A stretch of DNA of 64,000 bases. Origin: Amoebidium appalachense. Its lineage: Eukaryota > Ichthyosporea. A program made the position numbers and the translations under genes. The notes beneath the pieces were generated by a model. The model was not told the origin of the DNA and did not search any database. It saw only the letters and a list, made by a program, of their open reading frames with translations. This document shows positions 45,414 to 64,000 of this stretch, in pieces. Positions within the stretch are counted from its first letter, which is position 1, and every line of letters begins with the position of its first letter. The stretch spans positions 5,270,001 through 5,334,000 of the forward strand of contig CAVNZM010000011.1 of NCBI GenBank assembly GCA_963693365.1, given 5' to 3'.

Positions 45414-45600
45414 TCTCCCCCCCCCCCCCCCCCCACCCTCTCTCTCTTTTCTCCCCTCTCCCCCCCCCCCCCCCCCCCCCCTCTCTCTCTTCCCCCCCCC
45501 CCTCCCCCACCCTCACTATCCCCACCTCTCAGATGTTTCGATTTCCTGTCTCTCGCACTCTCTCCCTCTCCTCTCTCTCTTTCTCTCTTTTTCGGGGCCC
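45360..45600 (+). repeat. CT arrays and C runs
   Basis: (CT)n near 45360-45410, followed by two C runs and further CT-rich sequence. Non-coding. Confidence 0.85.
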
Positions 45601-45649
45601 AACCATATCGGCTGAGTCAAGTTGATTCGAGCAGATTAATTCTCAGTAA

Positions 45650-45765
45650 AAGCAGAATAATTCTGCATTCTGCTTTTTTGCAGAATAATTCTGCATTCTG
45701 CTTTTTTGCAGAATAATTCCGCTTTTTGCAGAATAATCCCGCAAAGTCTGCTTTTTGCAAGTTGA
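45650..45765 (+). repeat. Short array of near-palindromic GCAGAATAATTCTGC units
   Basis: GCAGAATAATTCTGC occurs perfectly at about 45652 and 45681. Truncated or altered units follow at about 45710, 45729 and 45749, separated by ATTCTGCTTTTTT or CTGCTTTTT. The array is about 115 bases long and can fold into several hairpins. Confidence 0.8.
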
Positions 45766-45864
45766 TTCTGGCAGGTGTGGTTGGGCCCTTTTCTCCCTCT
45801 CCCCATCTCTCTTTCATTCTTTCTTCTTCCCTTTCTCTTCACAGGATCTCCCCTCCCTCTCCAT

Positions 45865-46520
<656 letters not shown>

Positions 46521-47608
46521 GGAGGGCTCTATTAATCATATTTTTCCCCTCTTTTTTTGTCCTGTTTGGAAAGGGGGGAAGTGGGGGGGGGGGGGGGGGG
46601 GGATATATTTAGTCATTAATTCTAAGTCGCGCGCTAATAATATATTGCGTCATTCTTTCAACATAACAGCTACAGCGAGTAGCATATCGTGTTTGCAGAA
46701 GAACATAGGGACACTCGTACGGGGAGCCCCTACGTTTCATAAGTAATTAAACGTAATAACTTATTAACTTTTATAACACAAAAAGTCTTGCTATTACTGA
46801 ATTATATGAATGCCGGCATAATGATAGCCAAGGTGGATGTACTGACCATATATCATAAGTAAATTGCGCGCCGTACACGTGGTACAGTGTAGTCTGCTGT
46901 AGTGTATATATACCAACACCTTGCTCAGCAATTGGTCGTATACTGTTGTTAGTCTAAAGTTAAATAGTATGCCATTTTTCATAGCTATATACTTGATATT
47001 TTATGGGGTCTCCATGTGTGAGAGTCGCGTGTCCCAGTGCAGACAACTAGAGTCATTCAAAACTCATATAAACATACTGTACTATGACTGTTTTCCGGAG
47101 CCATAATATTATGTCATTGGCATGGATGAGCCTCGTGGTACTATGGTTTTATTTATACAACGTTTCGGGCAGTCTCATACTTACGGTACTTCTATTTTTC
47201 GACTGTTTTTTGTTTTTATCCCCCTTTTTGTTTCCGGGGAAAGGGGCGGGGGGGGGGGGGGGGGGGGGAGGGGGGGGGAGGGGGGAGGGGGAAGGGGGGG
47301 AGAGGGCGGGGGAGAGGAGGGGGAGGGCTAAAGGGTTCCTCGTGGAACTTTAATGATAAGTCGTCCTCTCAGCACCGACTCGTGACGCTATCCAGGTAGC
47401 TGAAGGTGCAAGCAGCTAAGGTAGGCACACCTCTACCAATCTTAGCTAACTATACTTATAGCACACACTTTGCCCAGGGCTTTTGCCCCCAGAGACGCCT
47501 TGCAATGTGGGGATGATAAATGGTATACCTATCATAGTGCCATATTTCTGGGGAGTTGTAGTAGAATGATTTACCAAAGTGGTCGTATGTGCAATGCTCG
47601 GTGGAGGT

Positions 47609-47639
<31 letters not shown>

Positions 47640-48170
47640 CTTGCAGGGGTCTGGGTACTTTCAGAAAGTTTTCTGGAGAGGATCCCCGGGGGGGAGAGGG
47701 GAGGAGGGGGAGGGGGGGGGGGGGTAGAAGGAGAGCGAGAAGAAGGAGAGGGAGACAGCTTCAAAAGAAACAGCTAATCGCTTTCGCAGCCATCTCACCT
47801 ATCGATTATCTGCCTTTAATTTAAGCGGAAGAACTGAAAGCAGGTGAGTCGATGTGTCCTCTTTCCAACTTTTATCTTTCAGCAAGGCGGGATGGATAGT
47901 TCACCCCTGGACCGGCTTGAACACCCCCGAAGGCTCCTTCACATTGCTTCACATATCTTGAGAGAGGGGGGTGGGGGGGTGGGGGGGGGAGAGGGAGAGA
48001 GGTATTTTTGAACTTAGCCCTTTCTGCACTCCACTTTTTCCCCTGAGGCTCAGTTGGACCCCACCATCTCTCTTTTCATGCATGCACACCCACACCAAAT
48101 ATTTAACAAGAAGTAAGATAACCTGCCCCTTTTGCTCCATTCTAGCTCTGTAACATACAGCTGTGGCAGT
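46521..48170. other. Spacer between the paired secreted-protein genes
   Basis: AT-rich unique sequence with G-run blocks at 46578-46601, 47248-47330, 47609-47639 and 47692-47724. No gene is recognised on either strand. Confidence 0.4.
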
Positions 48171-48225
48171 GAATTGAGTGCATAATCACAAGTTCATCTC
48201 CTTGTGCTTTGTGGCAACTTTTTCT

Positions 48226-48625
<400 letters not shown>

Positions 48626-48941
48626 GTGGTGTGTGTGTGTTTTTGGCACGTGCCCGAACGGTTTGGGGGAAAGGAGTAGCTTTGTGCTTGTTAGGGGCTG
48701 GAAATACCAGTTAAAGGGGGAGGGTTGAGAGGAGGAGCAGAGTGAGATAGCGTCAACGTTGAGTGGGTCAATAATTCTTTACAAGCAAAGATTTTAATCA
48801 TTCGATTAGATGGCCCAACACAAGTGGCACAATAAGACTGTTACAAGCAGCCTGTTACTCTATCTGAATCATTCGTATGACTGCTCAATTTTGAAACAGT
48901 ACATATTTTCATACAAGTAGGCATCATGTTTACAGCACAAA

Positions 48942-49619
48942 TTACTGGTCAGCCCCCTCACCCACGTAGGGCACCTCCTCTCCATCCACCACCAGATTCT
49001 CCTCACCCACAGCACTTCCCTCGATAGCATCATCATTGCCAGCAGACGCAGCAACGGGGGGTCCGTTCGAGGTCACTGGGACCTGAGCGGGGTGTGGCGC
49101 AGTGACGGCGGCAGGGGCTGGTTTGGCAGGGGCCACCTTGCGCGCAGGGGCAGGGGCAGGCTTTGTGGCCGGGCGGGACACGGGGGCGGAGTTATCAGCA
49201 CAACAGCCCCGGGCCCAGCCCTTCCAGCCCTGGCCGGCAGGGCACGTGGGAGCGGCGCAGCAGCGGCCGGTGCGTGGGTCCCACGTCTGGTTGATGGGGC
49301 AGTCGTTTCGGCAGCAGCCGGCCGCCCAGCCCTTCCAGGCCTGGCCGGGCGCACACTCGGGAATGGCGCGGCAGCCCGTGCGCCACTGCCACTGGCCCTG
49401 AGGGCACGACCCCCACAGGTTGGCGCCTGCTGGCTTCCCGGCCCATGGGCCCCAGTTCCAGCCCCAGCCCCAGTTGGTGGCCGCGGACGCACTGCTGGGC
49501 TTGGCCGTGGCCGTGGCGGTGCCGGACGTGTTCCATCCCCACCACGTGTTGGGGCCCCACGTGGCCTCTGTCTGCTGCGCCGTGACGGCCAAAAGGGCGC
49601 CAAAAAGGATGGGCTGCAT
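48942..49619 (-). CDS. Secreted Trp/Cys-rich repeat protein, copy 2
   Basis: A paralogue of the 44317-44988 gene in opposite orientation, 225 residues, intronless. It has the same signal peptide, Trp-rich segment, four Cys-Trp repeat units, Pro/Ala linker and acidic tail. Differences are few: for example it has a two-residue insertion (TA dipeptide in the TATATAKPSS run) and SAATNW in place of AAVNNW. The upstream frame stays open for 89 codons, but it crosses the TATA box and lacks a counterpart in copy 1, so the ATG at 49619 is preferred. The two genes are convergent, about 3.95 kb apart. Function unknown. Confidence 0.82.
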   Translation of the reverse strand: MQPILFGALLAVTAQQTEATWGPNTWWGWNTSGTATATAKPSSASAATNWGWGWNWGPWAGKPAGANLWGSCPQGQWQWRTGCRAIPECAPGQAWKGWAAGCCRNDCPINQTWDPRTGRCCAAPTCPAGQGWKGWARGCCADNSAPVSRPATKPAPAPARKVAPAKPAPAAVTAPHPAQVPVTSNGPPVAASAGNDDAIEGSAVGEENLVVDGEEVPYVGEGADQ

Positions 49620-49854
49620 GGTTGTGAGGGTGGGTGGCACAAGAAATTTAAAAGATGCTGTGTGAATATATATGTTTGTGGTTTGCGGGCTACTACAGAG
49701 AGTCGCTTCAACCCGTGTTTTAGCTAGCGAGGTAGTGTGCAGTACTGTGTATTTGGAAACGATGAAAACCCGAAGGGCAAACAGGTTCGCTTTTATGCTT
49801 AGAGAATTGGTTGGCTGTGGAATTCGAACATAGAAAGCTGGTGGCAGCTCAATG

Positions 49855-49926
49855 TTTATATACTTGCTGGAAGTGTGACGCCTCACTGTGATTGGTTGAG
49901 ACAGTCAAGACGTGTGACTGATTGGT
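49855..49926 (-). promoter_or_regulatory. Promoter of secreted-protein gene 2: TATA box and two CCAAT boxes
   Basis: On the minus strand, ACCAATCA at 49926-49919 and 49896-49889 flank a CACGTCTTGAC spacer. TATATAAA lies at 49862-49855, about 240 bases before the ATG. Order and motif content match the promoter of copy 1. Confidence 0.7.
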
Positions 49927-50708
49927 CGACTCATGACTAAGTCATGATTCATGAGTCATAGGTTGAATATGGGCCGCTAACGGTTGATGGGACTGCACTT
50001 GTCGAGAGTTTAAACAATATAATAAGTCTCAACAAATACAATTTTTGGGTTTCTCTATTCTTGCGAGTCTTCTTTTTCCATGGTCACATGCTACACACAT
50101 TTTAAAACAAAGGTTTAAATGGGCCATCACTTAGACACTTACAGACACTTACTCAGCGGCGAGCGCAGCGGATCTTGTCAGTGATGCGAGTTGTGCGGAA
50201 ATCGGATTGGATGCTTGTAACTTTGTTTATTCAATGGTATGCGTATGCATCTGGGATAATTAAAAACGTTTCGACCCATCGATTGGTCGAGGATTTCTCG
50301 GTTCTTCCCCGTTTAGCTAATTAGCCCTTTTTTTGGTACAGTACTAGGCTTGAAAAGCCAAAAAAACAAAAAACAAAAAACCTTATTATGGTGAAAACCC
50401 CCAGCGTTAGCTTTGCAATGAAATACATGTACATCAAAAACCGCACCACACAACACGCACAATCAAGACAGCACCGTGTGAAAAACACTCATCCATACAT
50501 CGATAGTCGTGATCACACATGAAATGTAAAAATGACCTCCATCTTCCGGGCGTACGGCATGGATTCGAAGCCTGAAGACTGAGTGCCTGTATGAGCGCTG
50601 TGACTTATGTAGTCGCTCTCTAGGACCGTGGGGTCTGGTTCTGTTTCCTCTGGCTACTTGATTCCTGGAAGTGGTACGGTAGGAACTGCATGGAAGGAAG
50701 AGTGGCCA

Positions 50709-50769
<61 letters not shown>
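50709..50769 (+). repeat. 61-base G homopolymer
   Basis: The longest uninterrupted homopolymer I found in the window. It is followed by unique sequence and a CT-rich tract. Confidence 0.95.
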
Positions 50770-50899
50770 CTCGATGCCTTTTTGTAGCGCTAGCCGTGTA
50801 GGAGGAACGGGTATTAAGGGGAGGGGGTGGATCTGTAACGTGAGAACCCCCCTTCCCCCGCCTCAGCCTACTGTCCCCAACATACACCCCCCCATTCTT

Positions 50900-51465
<566 letters not shown>

Positions 51466-51479
51466 CCCTACTAATACAT

Positions 51480-52402
51480 CGTGATGTTGAAGTGATGATC
51501 GATATTCTCATCGGTGCCTACTGATTTAAGATAGCTAGAGGGTCGAGTTTAATTCAGTGAGCCTTGCCGGCCTATTCGGGTAGAACCATTATTCTTTATA
51601 TCCCTAGCCTAACCCCCTTCGAGCTCCCTCCCCCCCCCTCCCCCGGCCCTTAAGCTTCCGCACTCCACCCTGCCCGGCTGACCGCGGCCCTGCACAGGGT
51701 GTTACATGTTCATCCTATATAGTAGTTTCCGGGGGCACTTGGGCAACGATATATTTTCTTTTTCTTGAAGTATCACCCTTCAAACTGTATCATAATGCAT
51801 CAATACCTCTAGTATTGAAAACAAAATGCTTCCAGGTTCTGATCGAATTTGTTTTCACGAGACCGTATTAAATGAGTGATGTGTCCACTCCGCGGATGAA
51901 TCACGGTACCACCCCAATCATCAAGTGCATTCGTACATGCTGCAATATTTAGGGCTCAAGGAGCACTTGCAATTGCAAGGCTGGCCATGCAAAAGCATGA
52001 CATCGTATTAAATTTTATGGTGTTTATATTTATTATATTTATATTCAGTATTTAGTGATATCAACAACTGCTACGCCCAACGTAGCTCACACGACACAAT
52101 GAGTTAATTATGCACACTGCAGGTCAAGCAAGCGTACGAACGTTGCATTCTGCGTTGTGTATACATAAACACGTACGGACCTAATCAGGATTAAAACTAA
52201 GCCGCGTTAATGTGATAAATGAGTATGTTTATTGTGATATTCTGGTTGTTTAATAGATTATATACATGACAAATCATTTTTTCTTCTTAAGGTGAGTTGT
52301 AGTAGAAGGGCTTGCTGAAGGTGAGAAAGCTGATATACCGGTGTTCAGAGGCCGTGGTGGTGGTGGTGGGGGGGTTGAGGGCGGGGGGGCCGGGCGGGGG
52401 GG

Positions 52403-52459
<57 letters not shown>

Positions 52460-53189
52460 TAGAGATCTATGGATAGGAGAGGTACGGTCAAGGGGGGGGG
52501 GGGGGGGGGGACAATACGATTGGTGAATAAAAACCTATATCAGGCAACTACTACCGCCAATCAAAAGGCTTTTGATGACCGATTGGTTTAGCAACGTTGT
52601 GCGTCGGATATCATCAACTTTGAAGGTGGCGCTTGAGCTGTGGGCACACATGGGAATTGGGAAGAAAAATATGAAAAGAGCCCCCGTTCAAGTTTTATTC
52701 CTGGCAGGCAAATATACAAAAAAACCTAGTCTTAGTTTAGTTATTTAGCACTGTATGTTTTATGTAATGACAAAAGGGCCCGTGAGTCAGGACGGTTGCG
52801 AGCGCGGCAATAAATTCTCCTGTTGTGCGCATCAGATCTAAACTGTGCATATATTTGTTGGTGGCCAACGCACAGAGCATTGTGAAGAAAACAAGAAGAA
52901 TGAAAGAATATAAAAATTATTAGAAATCACCAAATAATAACCAAGCATCAATATAAAAACACCATCACATGCACACATACTGACATGCATGGCTGTTGCC
53001 AAATTCTTCAATAAGTTAATTACTATTCTCATTGCTTTTTTTGCACCCCTCTGAATGAGTGGCCAGATGCATGTGTCAGTTCACCGAGTGCTTTTTTCTC
53101 AGCTTTCTCACCTTCAGTGTTTGACTTTAGTTTCTTCCCAAGAACATCAGTATTAGTATAGTGTAAATAGTATACATCTAGAGAAAAAA
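51480..53189. other. Intergenic region upstream of DAHP synthase
   Basis: Mostly unique AT-rich sequence with a 54-base G run (52405-52458) and a shorter one (52493-52510). No gene is supported. The last 150 bases presumably contain the DAHP synthase promoter and leader. Confidence 0.4.
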
Positions 53190-63876
<10,687 letters not shown>

Positions 63877-63984
63877 GAAATTTCGAAAGGATTTTCAAAG
63901 GCTGGAATAGGGTTTGGGATGGTGTGTTTTTTTGGCACCTATGTGGAAGATACGGGTGTTGCGTGCTGTTGTAATGTGTAAGGG

Positions 63985-63990
63985 AATAAA
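63985..63990 (+). terminator. DAHP synthase polyadenylation signal
   Basis: An AATAAA hexamer 108 bases after the stop codon, in AGGGAATAAATGATG at the window edge. Assignment is by position. Confidence 0.6.
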
Positions 63991-64000
63991 TGATGTGATG

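Larger units (their letters stand above)
48940..50420 (-). repeat. Right arm of the inverted gene duplication
   Basis: Inverse counterpart of 43490-44990, including gene, 5' untranslated region, TATA and CCAAT boxes, and outer flanks up to the GGTGAAAACCCCCAGCGTTA segment near 50392. Confidence 0.8.

Noticed and set aside
49620-49886. An 89-codon N-terminal extension of secreted-protein copy 2
   Set aside because: It crosses the TATA box, lacks a counterpart in copy 1, and would bury the signal peptide inside the protein.

Overview
This window is eukaryotic nuclear DNA. Genes are split by GT-AG introns, the standard code reads cleanly, and there is a nuclear-type tRNA, a non-LTR retrotransposon with a poly(A) tail, and dispersed short retroposons. 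The gene set (DNA polymerase delta subunit 4, API5, a PAQR receptor, a class I DAHP synthase) suggests a free-living or unicellular opisthokont-like eukaryote that keeps the shikimate pathway, such as a protist relative of animals or an early fungus. The lineage is inference.

Layout: a two-exon POLD4 homologue (minus, 675-1385); a retroelement copy (minus, 2705-4806); a two-exon secreted protein with a Pro/Ala/Thr stalk and a C-terminal [DN]-[KR]-x-G-Y repeat (minus, 5314-7240); a 14-exon API5 homologue (plus, 9635-20182); repeat-rich and then quiet intergenic DNA (20183-26796); a 9-exon PAQR receptor (plus, 26797-36398) whose last intron holds a second copy of the same retroelement; an APE-type non-LTR retrotransposon (plus, about 38216-41118); candidate exons of an unidentified minus-strand gene (41999-42598); two nearly identical intronless Trp/Cys-rich secreted-protein genes in a convergent inverted duplication (44317-44988 plus, 48942-49619 minus) with conserved promoters; and a 10-exon DAHP synthase (plus, 53190-63876) with a tRNA-Asn in its eighth intron. 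I rebuilt the split genes by hand from splice sites, reading phase and family similarity. Every junction is phase-consistent, and the totals are whole numbers of codons.

The non-coding DNA is dominated by very long G or C homopolymers (runs of 50-61 bases), (TG)n/(CA)n and (CT)n arrays. Thirteen copies of one short retroposon family end in poly(C), not poly(A). The same module forms the 3' end of the two larger retroelement copies. Several introns begin with TG/G-rich repeats or have a CA array running directly into the AG acceptor, so repeats form part of the intron architecture.

No operon-like cooperation between neighbouring genes is apparent. The genes are housekeeping or secreted products with unrelated functions. 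The most notable non-gene signals are the poly(C)-tailed retroposons, the repeat-bounded introns and the promoter-conserving inverted gene pair.
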